A stretch of 64,000 nucleotides of DNA from Rahnella inusitata (GCF_003263515.1 NZ_JYDE01000004.1:1-64000), one strand, 5' to 3'. Counted from the first letter of the stretch, positions 17,716 to 26,190 are shown. Program-made: numbers and translations. Notes: a model not told the origin generated them from the letters alone.

Positions 17716-18732
17716 GTGGATATTGTCAGGACTTCACCTGTTTCACCATTGCTGGTACCACTGAAAATTATCTCCTCGGGTGCGGCGTTACCACCGCTGA
17801 AAATCACCTCGGCAGAGCTGGATATACGTCTCGGTAAATCCGCCGGTTATGTGGAACAGCGTTCGGGCGTTGAACACCGTTTCCACGGTGACGATCGCGC
17901 CTCGCAGGTTGAGCTTGCGGCGGAAGCCATCACCGACGCACTGCGCCGCGGCAATATCCCGGCGGACTCGGTCGATTTACTGATTTTCGCCTCAGCCATT
18001 CCAGTGCAGGCGCTGCCATACAGTGCGGCGCACGTGCTGAAAGCGTCGCCACTTCGCGAGGGCATCAGCACCTTTGATGTCAACGCCAGCTGCGTCAGCT
18101 TTATCTCGGCGTTACAGGTCGCGGCGGGCTTACTCAATACCGGTGCCTATCGTCGCATCGCCATTGTCAGTGCGGAACTTGCTTCGCGCGGTATCAACTG
18201 GGCGCATGAAGAATCGTCGATTATTCTCGGTGACGGCGCGGCATGCGCTATCGTAGAAAAGGGAGACGGCCGCAGCGGCATTCTCTCCTGCCTGATGGAA
18301 ACCTACCCCGCCGGAATTGACCTTTGCCACATCCGCGCAGGCGGCACTCGTCGTAATCCTCGTGCGGGGATCGACGACAAAGATTTCTTATTCCACATGG
18401 ATGGCAAACGCCTGTTCCGGCTGGCAGCCTCCCTTATCGAAGAGTACTGGGCCAGATTATTGACCGCGGCAGATTGCGAAATGGCTGATCTCGCGACCAT
18501 TGTCCCGCACCAGGCCAGTCAGGTTTCCCTTGAGCACATGCGCCGTCGTCTCAAGGTGCCTGAAGACGTGCTGGTCGATATCTACCGGCATCACGGAAAT
18601 CAGGTGTCAGCTTCCATTCCTACCGCTTTGCATTACGCCATCACCCATCAACGCTTTACGCCGGGTAAACCGGTGGCGCTGGTGGGCACTGCGGCCGGAT
18701 TAACCCTCGGCGGTATGGTGTTACTCCCATGA
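17716..18732 (+). CDS. 3-oxoacyl-ACP synthase III-like (OleA/FabH-type) condensing enzyme
   Basis: Thiolase-fold enzyme predicted to join two acyl units by Claisen condensation. The triad is visible: Cys126 in DVNASCVSF, His265 in IVPHQAS and Asn295 in YRHHGNQVSAS. The C-terminus shows the usual GTAAGLTLGGMVL. I chose GTG 17716 because AAGGA lies five bases upstream and gives 338 residues, the normal length. Longer in-frame starts add a tail with no family features. It opens an eight-gene operon and overlaps the next gene by four bases. It is not the housekeeping fabH, which lies in the fab cluster. It resembles OleA in having a reductase and adenylating enzyme alongside. Confidence 0.85.
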   Translation: MDIVRTSPVSPLLVPLKIISSGAALPPLKITSAELDIRLGKSAGYVEQRSGVEHRFHGDDRASQVELAAEAITDALRRGNIPADSVDLLIFASAIPVQALPYSAAHVLKASPLREGISTFDVNASCVSFISALQVAAGLLNTGAYRRIAIVSAELASRGINWAHEESSIILGDGAACAIVEKGDGRSGILSCLMETYPAGIDLCHIRAGGTRRNPRAGIDDKDFLFHMDGKRLFRLAASLIEEYWARLLTAADCEMADLATIVPHQASQVSLEHMRRRLKVPEDVLVDIYRHHGNQVSASIPTALHYAITHQRFTPGKPVALVGTAAGLTLGGMVLLP

Positions 18733-19745
18733 AAATTTTAGTCACGGGATCCACCAGCGGACTGGGGCGAAATGCCGTTGAATGGCTACTGAGCCAGGGG
18801 CATGAGGTGGTGGCAGCGGGTCGCGATCTGGTGACCGGTAAACTGCTGAGCGTCGCAGGGGCGAATTTCCGCTTCTTCGATCTCGACCATGCCACCCTGG
18901 CAGAATTGACTTCATTGGTGCGGGGATGCGACGCCGTTTGGCATTGTGCGGCAAAGTCTTCGCCGTGGGGTAATGCGGCAGCCTTTATGCGTACCAATGT
19001 GGATGTCACCGACCGGCTGGCGCTCGCCGCCGGACAAGCCGGTGTGCCGCGCTTCGTGCATATTTCCACCCCGGCCATCTATTTTGATTTCAAACATCAC
19101 GCGGATATCGACGAAAGCTATAGCGCCAAACGCTTCGCCAATCATTACGCCCGCAGTAAGTTCCTGGCCGAAGGCTGCATCACGCAGCGCCAGCAGCAAT
19201 TCCCTGCCACCCGCTTTACTGTTTTACGGCCACGCGGTTTATTTGGCGCTCATGACCGGGTGATCATCCCCCGCGTTATTGGGCAAATCCGCATGAACAA
19301 AGGTGTGCTGCGCCTGCCGCGCGGTGGTGAAACGCTGCTGGATCTGACGTTTACGCTCAATGTGGTGGAGGCGATGTGGCAGGCAACGACACAAGAGAAT
19401 CTTCCTCTGGCGGCGGCTTATAACATTACCAATCAGCAGCCGGAGCAGCTCAAAGAGATGCTGCATCAGCTGTTGCGCGAACAGCTGAATATCCGCTTCA
19501 CCATTAAACCGGTGTCTTATCCGCTGCTTTACGGCGTGGCGGCAGGGATGGAGCTGCTGGCGAAAGTGCGACACATTGAACCGCTACTGACCCGCTACAG
19601 CGTAGGTGCGGTAAATTTTGATATGACACTCAGCCAGACCCGTGCGATAAATGAACTGAATTATCGGCCGGTGTATTCCATGGAACAGGGCATCGCGCTG
19701 ACGGCTCAGGCAATGCGGCAAAATAAGGGACTGCACCTTGGCTAA
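18729..19745 (+). CDS. NAD(P)-dependent 3-beta-HSD/OleD-like reductase
   Basis: Extended short-chain dehydrogenase of 338 residues. The nucleotide loop TGSTSGLG is at residues 6-13, the HCAAKSSPWG segment follows the fourth strand, and the catalytic pair is Tyr140/Lys144 in YARSK. The SSPWG.......N segment and LRPRGLFGAHD resemble the 3-beta-hydroxysteroid dehydrogenase branch, which includes OleD. OleD reduces the beta-ketoacid made by OleA to a beta-hydroxyacid. That role would fit here, directly after the condensing enzyme. It overlaps the previous gene by four bases and the next by eight. Function is inferred from family and context. Confidence 0.8.
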   Translation: MKILVTGSTSGLGRNAVEWLLSQGHEVVAAGRDLVTGKLLSVAGANFRFFDLDHATLAELTSLVRGCDAVWHCAAKSSPWGNAAAFMRTNVDVTDRLALAAGQAGVPRFVHISTPAIYFDFKHHADIDESYSAKRFANHYARSKFLAEGCITQRQQQFPATRFTVLRPRGLFGAHDRVIIPRVIGQIRMNKGVLRLPRGGETLLDLTFTLNVVEAMWQATTQENLPLAAAYNITNQQPEQLKEMLHQLLREQLNIRFTIKPVSYPLLYGVAAGMELLAKVRHIEPLLTRYSVGAVNFDMTLSQTRAINELNYRPVYSMEQGIALTAQAMRQNKGLHLG

Positions 19746-20541
19746 ACTCACCGCTTTTGAAGTCGGCTACTGCCTTCACCCCGGCTGCATGGCGCTAAAA
19801 GGTGCCGGGTGGCGGGTGTGTAAATTTCCTGCCCGTGCATGGTTGTTAGAAGCCAGGGGCAAGCGCTGGCTATGGGATACCGGCTATGCCGATCATTTCG
19901 AGCACTACACCAAAGGAATTCTCAGCCTGTACCGCGCCACCACGCCGGTGCATTTCGACTCAAAGGATGCGCTGTTCCGCCAGCTGGCGAGTCAGGGGAT
20001 TTTGCCCGCCGATATCACGGCGCTGATTATCTCGCATTTCCACGGCGACCACATCGCCGGGCTGCGTGATTTCAGCGGTGTACCGTCAATAAGCAGCATG
20101 GACGGGTGGATCCGCTCGCGTAAACTGCGCGGTGTTGCTGCCCTGAGAAACGCCTTTGTGCCGGGGTTAATCCCGGACGATTTCGAAACCGGTTTGCAGT
20201 GGATGGAGGCTTTCGAGGAAACCGCCCTGCCCGCTGAGCTCGCACCTTTTGAGCGCGGCTACCGACTTCCGGGCAGCGGTGATGAAATTATTCTGGTGCC
20301 TTTGCCAGGCCACGCCGCCGGACATATCGGCGCGTTTGTGCTCACTGATTCCGGCTGGGAACTGCTGGCCAGTGACGCCGCGTGGTCGCCGAAAAGTTAT
20401 GAATCTCTGCGCGGCCCGTCGCGCATGGCGCATCTGGTGATGGACAACAGCGTGGCGTATTACCAGACTCTTAACCGCCTGCATCAGCTGCATCTCGGTG
20501 GCAACGTGAAGATCCACCTGTGTCACGAAGGCGATTTATGA
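19738..20541 (+). CDS. Metallo-beta-lactamase-fold hydrolase
   Basis: 267 residues with the metal-binding motif H100-F-H102-G-D104-H105 and a second ligand region in LPGHAAGH, followed by LLASDAAWS that carries the bridging Asp. The fold covers lactonases, thioesterases and other hydrolases. The protein has no signal peptide and should be cytoplasmic. The start is TTG at 19738, supported by AAGGGA at 19725-19730 and by overlap with the upstream stop, as at every other junction of this operon. In an Ole-like pathway it takes the place where OleB, an alpha/beta hydrolase, would be expected. Whether it acts on a lactone or a thioester is open. Confidence 0.8.
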   Translation: MAKLTAFEVGYCLHPGCMALKGAGWRVCKFPARAWLLEARGKRWLWDTGYADHFEHYTKGILSLYRATTPVHFDSKDALFRQLASQGILPADITALIISHFHGDHIAGLRDFSGVPSISSMDGWIRSRKLRGVAALRNAFVPGLIPDDFETGLQWMEAFEETALPAELAPFERGYRLPGSGDEIILVPLPGHAAGHIGAFVLTDSGWELLASDAAWSPKSYESLRGPSRMAHLVMDNSVAYYQTLNRLHQLHLGGNVKIHLCHEGDL

Positions 20542-21830
20542 TCCCGCTGAAAACCCTCTGGCACTATCTGCGCACCCGCAGGCTCAGGTTTCACAGCCGC
20601 GAAAAACTGCTCGCGTGGCAACAAAAGAAACTGCGTCAGTTCGCCCGTAAAACGCTCTCACAGAGTCCGTGGTTCTCAGCCTGTGCCACGCTGCCGTTCA
20701 GTCAGTGGCCGCAAATGAACAAAGCGCTGATGATGGCAAATTTCGATCAGATGAACACGGCGGGTCTGAAGAAAGACACTTTACTCGCCTGCGCACAGCG
20801 GGCGGAACGTGACCGGTATTTTACGCCGCAAATTGAAGGATTCAGCGTCGGGCTCTCTTCGGGGACGTCGGGACAGCGCGGAATTTTTGTCGTCAGCCCG
20901 CACGAACAGCAGGTCTGGGCCGGTGGTATGCTGGCAAAAATGTTGCCACAGGGATTACGCCGCGGTGAGCGCGTCGCGATGTTTTTACGCGCGGACAATA
21001 ATCTTTATCACAGCGTCAATAACCGCTGGCTGAGCCTGGAATTCTTCGATTTATTCTCCTCTTTTCATCCGCAAATGCTGCGGCTGGAAAAGTTCACGCC
21101 GACCATTATTGTCGCCCCGGCACAGGTCCTGCGACAGTTAGCGCTGGCGGTGCTGAATGAGGAACTCAGGCTCAATGTCAGCAAAGTCATCTCGGTCGCC
21201 GAAGTGTTAACGGCTCAGGATCGCCAGCTGCTGGAGCAGGTTTTCCCGCAGGTCGGTGAGGTGTATCAGGCGACTGAAGGCTTTCTTGCCGCCACCTGCG
21301 AGCAGGGAACGCTGCACCTGAACGAGGAATTTATTCACATTGAACCGGAGTGGATCGACGATAATCGTTTCATCCCGGTGATTACCGATTTTACCCGCCA
21401 TACTCAACCCATCGTGCGTTATCGGCTGGATGATGTGCTGGTCAAACGCGGGCAGCCGTGCGGATGTGGTCGCGTCACGATGTCGCTTGAACGCATCGAA
21501 GGCCGCTGCGATGACGGGCTGGCGTTGCCCGGCAATGACGCGAAGCCAAAGACGATTTTTGCCGACGTCTGCAACCGGGTTATCGCCAATGCCCTGCCGC
21601 TGACCGCAGATTACCGGCTGACGCAGCGTGGCAGCGTCTCGCTGTTGTTGCAGGGCGAATGCAGTCAGGCCGAACTTGAGGAATGCAAAACGCAGCTGGA
21701 GCGGCATTTCAGTCTACAGGCCGTGGATGTTTCACAGCTACGGTGGACACTGCAGGCGGGCGATATTCCTGCGGATTTTATGCACAAAAAGCGCCGCATC
21801 ATGCGCCGGGAGGATGCCGCTCATGGTTAA
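20538..21830 (+). CDS. Adenylate-forming enzyme, PaaK / F390-synthetase-like
   Basis: 430 residues. The ATP-binding motif SSGTSGQ lies at residues 107-113, in a protein that otherwise follows the phenylacetate-CoA ligase / coenzyme F390 synthetase layout: YQATEGFLAATCEQG in the middle, then RYRLDDVL and CGCGR before the C-terminal subdomain. It should activate a carboxylic acid as an acyl-adenylate. In the Ole pathway the adenylating enzyme OleC closes a beta-lactone, but OleC belongs to another branch of the superfamily. ATG 20538 overlaps the previous stop by four bases. The C-terminal part with MHKKRRIMRRED provides basic residues near the end. The acid used is unknown. Confidence 0.78.
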   Translation: MIPLKTLWHYLRTRRLRFHSREKLLAWQQKKLRQFARKTLSQSPWFSACATLPFSQWPQMNKALMMANFDQMNTAGLKKDTLLACAQRAERDRYFTPQIEGFSVGLSSGTSGQRGIFVVSPHEQQVWAGGMLAKMLPQGLRRGERVAMFLRADNNLYHSVNNRWLSLEFFDLFSSFHPQMLRLEKFTPTIIVAPAQVLRQLALAVLNEELRLNVSKVISVAEVLTAQDRQLLEQVFPQVGEVYQATEGFLAATCEQGTLHLNEEFIHIEPEWIDDNRFIPVITDFTRHTQPIVRYRLDDVLVKRGQPCGCGRVTMSLERIEGRCDDGLALPGNDAKPKTIFADVCNRVIANALPLTADYRLTQRGSVSLLLQGECSQAELEECKTQLERHFSLQAVDVSQLRWTLQAGDIPADFMHKKRRIMRREDAAHG

Positions 21831-22428
21831 CCGTTTGTGGCACATGCTGGTTGGCTGGGGCACCGTCGGCGTGGTGTATCAGCTGACCGACACTTTTCAG
21901 CAACCCGGTATAATACTGATGCCCTCCTTCATTGACCGGGCGATCCCATTCAGCCCGGCCGGTATCTGGCTGTATCTGTCATTCTTTCTGATCATTCCTC
22001 TGGCCTATCTGACCTGCCCGGCTCACCGGCTGCGCTGGTTGCGTAATTCGATGATGGTTACCGCGCTGTTAGCGGGCGTTGTCTATATGCTCTGGCCGAC
22101 GACAATGGCTTATCCCGCGTTTACGCAGAATACCCTTAGCGGGCGGCTGCTTACCCGGTTAGCGGACGCGGATTCGACCCAGAACTGTTTGCCCTCGCTG
22201 CATATGGCGCTGACGGTGCTGGCTGTCTGGGCCGTCAGCAGCACCCGGTGGAAAACCTGCGCTTACGTGCTGTGGTCTCTGGCTATCGCCTTCTCCATTT
22301 TGCAACTACGTCGTCATCTGTTTGTCGATTTGCTCAGCGGCACAGCCCTGGCGCTCAGCGTCGGCGCACTGCTCTGGCGGTTAATGTTTGTCTCCCGTTC
22401 CGGTCAAAAGGAAAGCGCTCATGGTTGA
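21823..22428 (+). CDS. PAP2-superfamily membrane protein
   Basis: 201 residues with about five or six transmembrane segments. The catalytic PAP2 landmarks are PSLH at residues 124-127 and RRHLFVD at 163-169, followed by LLSG. The first canonical motif (KxxxxxxRP) is not seen. The PSLH variant is typical of the PAP2_3 / Aur1-like branch, which includes lipid phosphate transferases as well as phosphatases. The active site is expected at the periplasmic face or within the membrane. The gene overlaps both neighbours by eight bases. In this operon it may dephosphorylate or transfer a lipid phosphate head group. That is inference. Confidence 0.78.
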   Translation: MVNRLWHMLVGWGTVGVVYQLTDTFQQPGIILMPSFIDRAIPFSPAGIWLYLSFFLIIPLAYLTCPAHRLRWLRNSMMVTALLAGVVYMLWPTTMAYPAFTQNTLSGRLLTRLADADSTQNCLPSLHMALTVLAVWAVSSTRWKTCAYVLWSLAIAFSILQLRRHLFVDLLSGTALALSVGALLWRLMFVSRSGQKESAHG

Positions 22429-23545
22429 TTTAATCATTCCGATCGTTTTTATGCTGGCGGTCGTGCTGGGCGAAGCATGCCTGTTGCAGTACTTGCGTAA
22501 AGAGCCGGTGAACTGGCGGGACGTCATGTTTAATCTTAACTCCGGGCATGTGGTGCTTTGGCTGTTTCGCGGGCTGGAGATTTTTTGTTACGGGCTGGTG
22601 GTCACCCATTTCAGCCTGAACTGGGTGAGCAGCTGGCCGGCGCCGCTGGTGTGGATTTTCGCCCTTCTGGCCTGGGATTTCGGCTTCTACTGGCTGCACC
22701 GTCTGCACCACAAGTTCGGCCCGCTGTGGGCGGTTCACGTGGTGCATCATCAGGGGGAGCACTTTAACCTGTCGCTCGGCGTGCGCAATTCCTGGTATTC
22801 GTCGCTGACCTCAATTCCGTTCTTTATGGTGCTGGCGATCGTCGGTGTCCCGCTGTCGGTTTTTATCGCCGTATCGCTATTGCATTACTCTGTGCAGCTG
22901 TTTAACCACAACGCCCTGACCGGCAATCTCGGGTTCCTCGAAAAGATTTTTGTTACGCCTTCGCACCACCGTGTTCATCACGTGAATGACCGTTTCTATG
23001 CGGATAAAAACTGCGGCGGCACCTTTATTTTCTGGGACAAGATGTTCGGCACGTTCTGGCCGGGACTGCCGGAGGAAGATTTCAGCTACGGTTCCGGCAA
23101 GCAGCCGCATCCGCAGAATCCCTTCTGGGCCAGCAATCAGCCGTTCTTTCAGTATCTGAAATTACCTTTCCGCTATCAGCCCAAACCACCGCAGTTCCGC
23201 TGCGCCACTGCCAGCCTGCTGACAGGCGCCATGCTGCTGTTCTCACTGGTTGTCGGCTACGTTTGGCAATATGGTTACGGCTATCACGGCACCACATGGC
23301 CGCAGATTACATTATTCCTGTTACTGATGGCCGGAACGCTGGCGCTGGGCGGTATCGCCGAAGGCCGCAAGTGGGGCGTAACGGCGTGGCTGCTGATAAC
23401 CGTAGCGCTCTCCGCGATTTTCCTGATTGGCCTGCGCTGGCACGAAACGTTTTGGATCTGGCTGATGCCGTTCATCACCCTCCACGGCATCAGTCTGGCG
23501 CTTGGGTTCGGACGCCGTCAGGCGCAGGTGCCCGCCTGTGAATAA
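22421..23545 (+). CDS. Sterol desaturase / fatty acid hydroxylase superfamily protein
   Basis: Membrane di-iron oxygenase of 374 residues. Histidine clusters sit at H93RLHH97, H106VVHH110 and H182HRVHH187, the spacing of the fatty acid hydroxylase superfamily, and are followed by the conserved WDKMFGTFW. Helices flank the catalytic loop, and an additional hydrophobic C-terminal third (about residues 265-365) holds three or four more helices. Members hydroxylate or desaturate lipids or cleave alkyl ethers. ATG 22421 has AAAGGA nine bases upstream and overlaps the PAP2 gene. The lipid substrate is unknown. Confidence 0.83.
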   Translation: MVDLIIPIVFMLAVVLGEACLLQYLRKEPVNWRDVMFNLNSGHVVLWLFRGLEIFCYGLVVTHFSLNWVSSWPAPLVWIFALLAWDFGFYWLHRLHHKFGPLWAVHVVHHQGEHFNLSLGVRNSWYSSLTSIPFFMVLAIVGVPLSVFIAVSLLHYSVQLFNHNALTGNLGFLEKIFVTPSHHRVHHVNDRFYADKNCGGTFIFWDKMFGTFWPGLPEEDFSYGSGKQPHPQNPFWASNQPFFQYLKLPFRYQPKPPQFRCATASLLTGAMLLFSLVVGYVWQYGYGYHGTTWPQITLFLLLMAGTLALGGIAEGRKWGVTAWLLITVALSAIFLIGLRWHETFWIWLMPFITLHGISLALGFGRRQAQVPACE

Positions 23546-24671
23546 ATTACCCGCAATGCCGCTGTTTATGCCCGATGGAGAACAGGCGTTTCACCGCGCG
23601 CTGAACATTCAGGCGCAGGCATATCTGAAAGATCACGGCGACCACCGCTACGCCGACGGAGTCAGCCTGGTGAAAGCCCTCGCACTGTCGTTGTGGTGCG
23701 TGGCGGGCTACATCATTTGCCTCACGCAGCACACCGGCTGGGGATTCTTCGGCGGATATCTGCTGTTCGTGCTGATGGGTATGCTGCTGAACGTCAACGT
23801 CAATCACGATGCCTCGCACAATGTCTTTTTACGCAGCACGCGCGCCAACCGAATCATCAGCCGTCTGGTCACGTTGCCGCTGGGTGTCGACCCGGATTAC
23901 TGGCGGGTCCGCCACGTAGAGTTCCACCACCGCTACGCCAACGTCGAACATTACGATCTGGATACGCAGGAAAACGGTATCTTCCGCCAGAGCCCGTACC
24001 AGCAACATCGCCCGCACATGCGCTTTCAGCATCTATACTGGCCACTGATTGCCGCGTTGTCCCTGCCTTATATCGCGTGGATTTTTGACTGGTCGGACCG
24101 AATGGGCAAAACCCCTTTAAAGCTGACTGATGCGCTGCCCGGCAGACGCGGCTGGGTGATTTTCGCCGGGTTTAAGCTTCTGCATTTATTACTGGTGCTG
24201 GTCGTTCCACTGTTCGTCGCCCATGCCCACGGCATCGGCACAGGCGTGGTGATTGCCAGCTATCTGGTCAGCCAGATGATCGCCTCCACCTTCGTGGTAT
24301 TTCTGCTGCTGGGGACACACTGGGCGCAGGCGGAATTTTATGAAGCGCCCGCCGCAGGCAAAATGCCGCAGGGCTGGTATAAGCATAATTTCGCCACCGC
24401 CTGCGACTGGCACCCTTCGCCGCTGTGGCTGGAAAAATGGTTCGGGATGCTCAACCTGCATCTGACGCACCATCTGTTTCCGGGCTGGCATCACCGGCAT
24501 TATCCGGCGCTGGCGAAGATCATTGCCGCGCTTGCCACTGAACACGGGCTGAATTATCGCTGTATCGGCTATCGCCAGTTGCTGCGCGAACAGCAGGATT
24601 TTCTGCGCAAAATGGGCAACGGTGAGGATTTGCGCACAGCCGAAAGTTCAGGCCCGTGGAGTCAGAAATGA
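23538..24671 (+). CDS. Membrane fatty acid desaturase, copy 1
   Basis: 377 residues from GTG 23538, which overlaps the upstream stop and has AGGTG seven bases before it. An ATG 18 bases downstream is an alternative start. Di-iron ligands appear as HDASH (residues 90-94), HVEFHH (126-131) and HLTHH (308-312), the last followed by LFPGWHHRH. Four transmembrane helices are placed as in acyl-lipid desaturases. It aligns along its whole length with the next gene, so the two are tandem paralogues. Predicted to introduce a double bond in a long acyl or alkyl chain, drawing electrons from an unlinked ferredoxin or rubredoxin, since no partner is encoded here. Confidence 0.87.
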   Translation: MNKLPAMPLFMPDGEQAFHRALNIQAQAYLKDHGDHRYADGVSLVKALALSLWCVAGYIICLTQHTGWGFFGGYLLFVLMGMLLNVNVNHDASHNVFLRSTRANRIISRLVTLPLGVDPDYWRVRHVEFHHRYANVEHYDLDTQENGIFRQSPYQQHRPHMRFQHLYWPLIAALSLPYIAWIFDWSDRMGKTPLKLTDALPGRRGWVIFAGFKLLHLLLVLVVPLFVAHAHGIGTGVVIASYLVSQMIASTFVVFLLLGTHWAQAEFYEAPAAGKMPQGWYKHNFATACDWHPSPLWLEKWFGMLNLHLTHHLFPGWHHRHYPALAKIIAALATEHGLNYRCIGYRQLLREQQDFLRKMGNGEDLRTAESSGPWSQK

Positions 24672-25801
24672 CCGCGCCGACCTATCAGCAACGCGACGAT
24701 CTGGCGCTGCATCGCGACCTGACCAAAGCGGCAAATCAGTATCTGCTGCAACGTCACGATCACCGGTTTGCCGATGGCTGGATGATCGGCAAACTGCTGT
24801 GCCTGATCGCGCTGTGCGGGCTGTTTTACACCACAGCCCTGTTGAGCGGTGAACCCGTCATTTTTGCCTGCGGTTATTTTGCGTTTATTTTTACTGCCAT
24901 GTTGCTGGCCATCAATGCCGTGCACGATGCCTCGCACAACGCGTTTTTCCGTCAGGCATGGGCGAACCGCGCGCTGAACTTTGTGATTTGTATTCCGCTG
25001 GGGCTGGACGCCGACTGCTGGCGGGTGCGCCATGTGGAATGTCATCACGCGCACCTGAATGTGCAGGGTTACGATCTCGATATCGAGGAAAACGGCGTGC
25101 TGCGCCAGACGCCTTTCCAGCGGATTAAAAGTTTTATGCAGGCGCAGCAATATTACTGGCCTTTTGTCGCGGCGCTGACATTTCCTTGCATCATCTGGTT
25201 TTTTGACTGGATCGACCGCGCTGGTAAAACCCGCGTGCAGCCAAAAATGCGCCATCAGGGCATGCGCGGCTGGGGGCTGTTTCTGACGGCCAAAACGCTG
25301 CATCTGCTGCTGGCACTGGCGCTCCCCTACTGGATTTTGCGCCAGCAGGGTATCGGCGGCGACAAGCTGCTATGGTGTTATTTAGCCGGACAGATGCTCT
25401 CTTCGCTGATTTTTGTTGTGCTGATTTTAGGCTCGCACTGGGCGATGGGGACGTTTTATGAAGTCCCTGAAGACGGGCATTTCCAACACGGCCGCTATCG
25501 CCACGTTTTCGCGACCACCATCGACTGGGTGCCTTCTCCGCGCTGGCTGTCATACTGGATGGGCGAACTCAACCGTCACCTGACACACCACATTTTCCCC
25601 AACTGGAACCACCGGCATTATCCGGCTCTTTCGGACATTATCGCTCAAGTCACACAGCACCACGGCGTGACCTATCACTGCGTTTCATTGAAAGAGATTT
25701 TGATTGCCCAGCAGCGATTCCTGCGGGCGATGGGGAAAGGAGAGACAGCGACAGGATTGATGGATAAACCTACTGATAATTCACAATCACCTGATTGCTG
25801 A
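24668..25801 (+). CDS. Membrane fatty acid desaturase, copy 2
   Basis: 377 residues, the same length as copy 1, from ATG 24668 overlapping the previous stop by four bases. Histidine boxes are HDASH (86-90), HVECHH (122-127) and HLTHH followed by IFPNWNHRH. The segment between boxes one and two (WRVRHVE.HH) and the C-terminal region are clearly shared with copy 1, but about half of the residues differ, so the duplication is old and the copies may act at different chain positions. It ends the operon. Its last 32 bases overlap the convergent flhE gene. Confidence 0.87.
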   Translation: MTAPTYQQRDDLALHRDLTKAANQYLLQRHDHRFADGWMIGKLLCLIALCGLFYTTALLSGEPVIFACGYFAFIFTAMLLAINAVHDASHNAFFRQAWANRALNFVICIPLGLDADCWRVRHVECHHAHLNVQGYDLDIEENGVLRQTPFQRIKSFMQAQQYYWPFVAALTFPCIIWFFDWIDRAGKTRVQPKMRHQGMRGWGLFLTAKTLHLLLALALPYWILRQQGIGGDKLLWCYLAGQMLSSLIFVVLILGSHWAMGTFYEVPEDGHFQHGRYRHVFATTIDWVPSPRWLSYWMGELNRHLTHHIFPNWNHRHYPALSDIIAQVTQHHGVTYHCVSLKEILIAQQRFLRAMGKGETATGLMDKPTDNSQSPDC

Positions 25802-26186
25802 GAACGCGTAACGGCGGATTCATCGCCCCTTTGCCAGGCACGAAGTAAATAAGCCGCATCGGCGAACTGGCCGCCTGACCGTAAAAAGAACGTGTCTGGC
25901 CGCTGTCGCCGTCGAGCGCCACGCAGCGGTTCATCGTGTTACACAATTGGACCTGAAGCCCCGCCGGACGTGGCCCCATCAGTTCATATTTCCAACTGAC
26001 AGTAGTGATGGTCGCCGAGGCACGCTGCCGTACGGGGGAACTCTCGCCCGCCGCCAGCGCCGCCGACAAGGCCATCACGCCACGGTTTTGCAGCGTTACG
26101 CCGCGCTGTGTGTCCGACCAGGAGCCGGACGCCGCCAGCCCTTGTCCGCTGACGCACAGCAGCAGCCACAACGCCGCCTTTTTCAT
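25770..26186 (-). CDS. flhE: Flagellar protein FlhE
   Basis: Periplasmic accessory protein of the flagellar export apparatus; in Salmonella its loss causes proton leak through the export gate. 138 residues with a clear signal peptide (MKKAALWLLLCVSGQGLAASG, cleavage near residue 19) and two Cys (CNTMNRC) that could form a disulfide. ATG 26184-26186 lies four bases after the flhA stop. It is the last gene of flhBAE. Its 3' end overlaps the 3' end of the convergent desaturase gene by 32 bases, so no terminator fits between them. Confidence 0.9.
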   Translation of the reverse strand: MKKAALWLLLCVSGQGLAASGSWSDTQRGVTLQNRGVMALSAALAAGESSPVRQRASATITTVSWKYELMGPRPAGLQVQLCNTMNRCVALDGDSGQTRSFYGQAASSPMRLIYFVPGKGAMNPPLRVLSNQVIVNYQ

Positions 26187-26190
26187 CGTC

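Noticed and set aside
17716-25801. Polyyne or aryl polyene cluster
   Set aside because: Desaturases and a condensing enzyme are present, but there is no acyl carrier protein, thioesterase, rubredoxin, or the paired ketosynthases of aryl polyene clusters, and the adenylating enzyme is PaaK-like.
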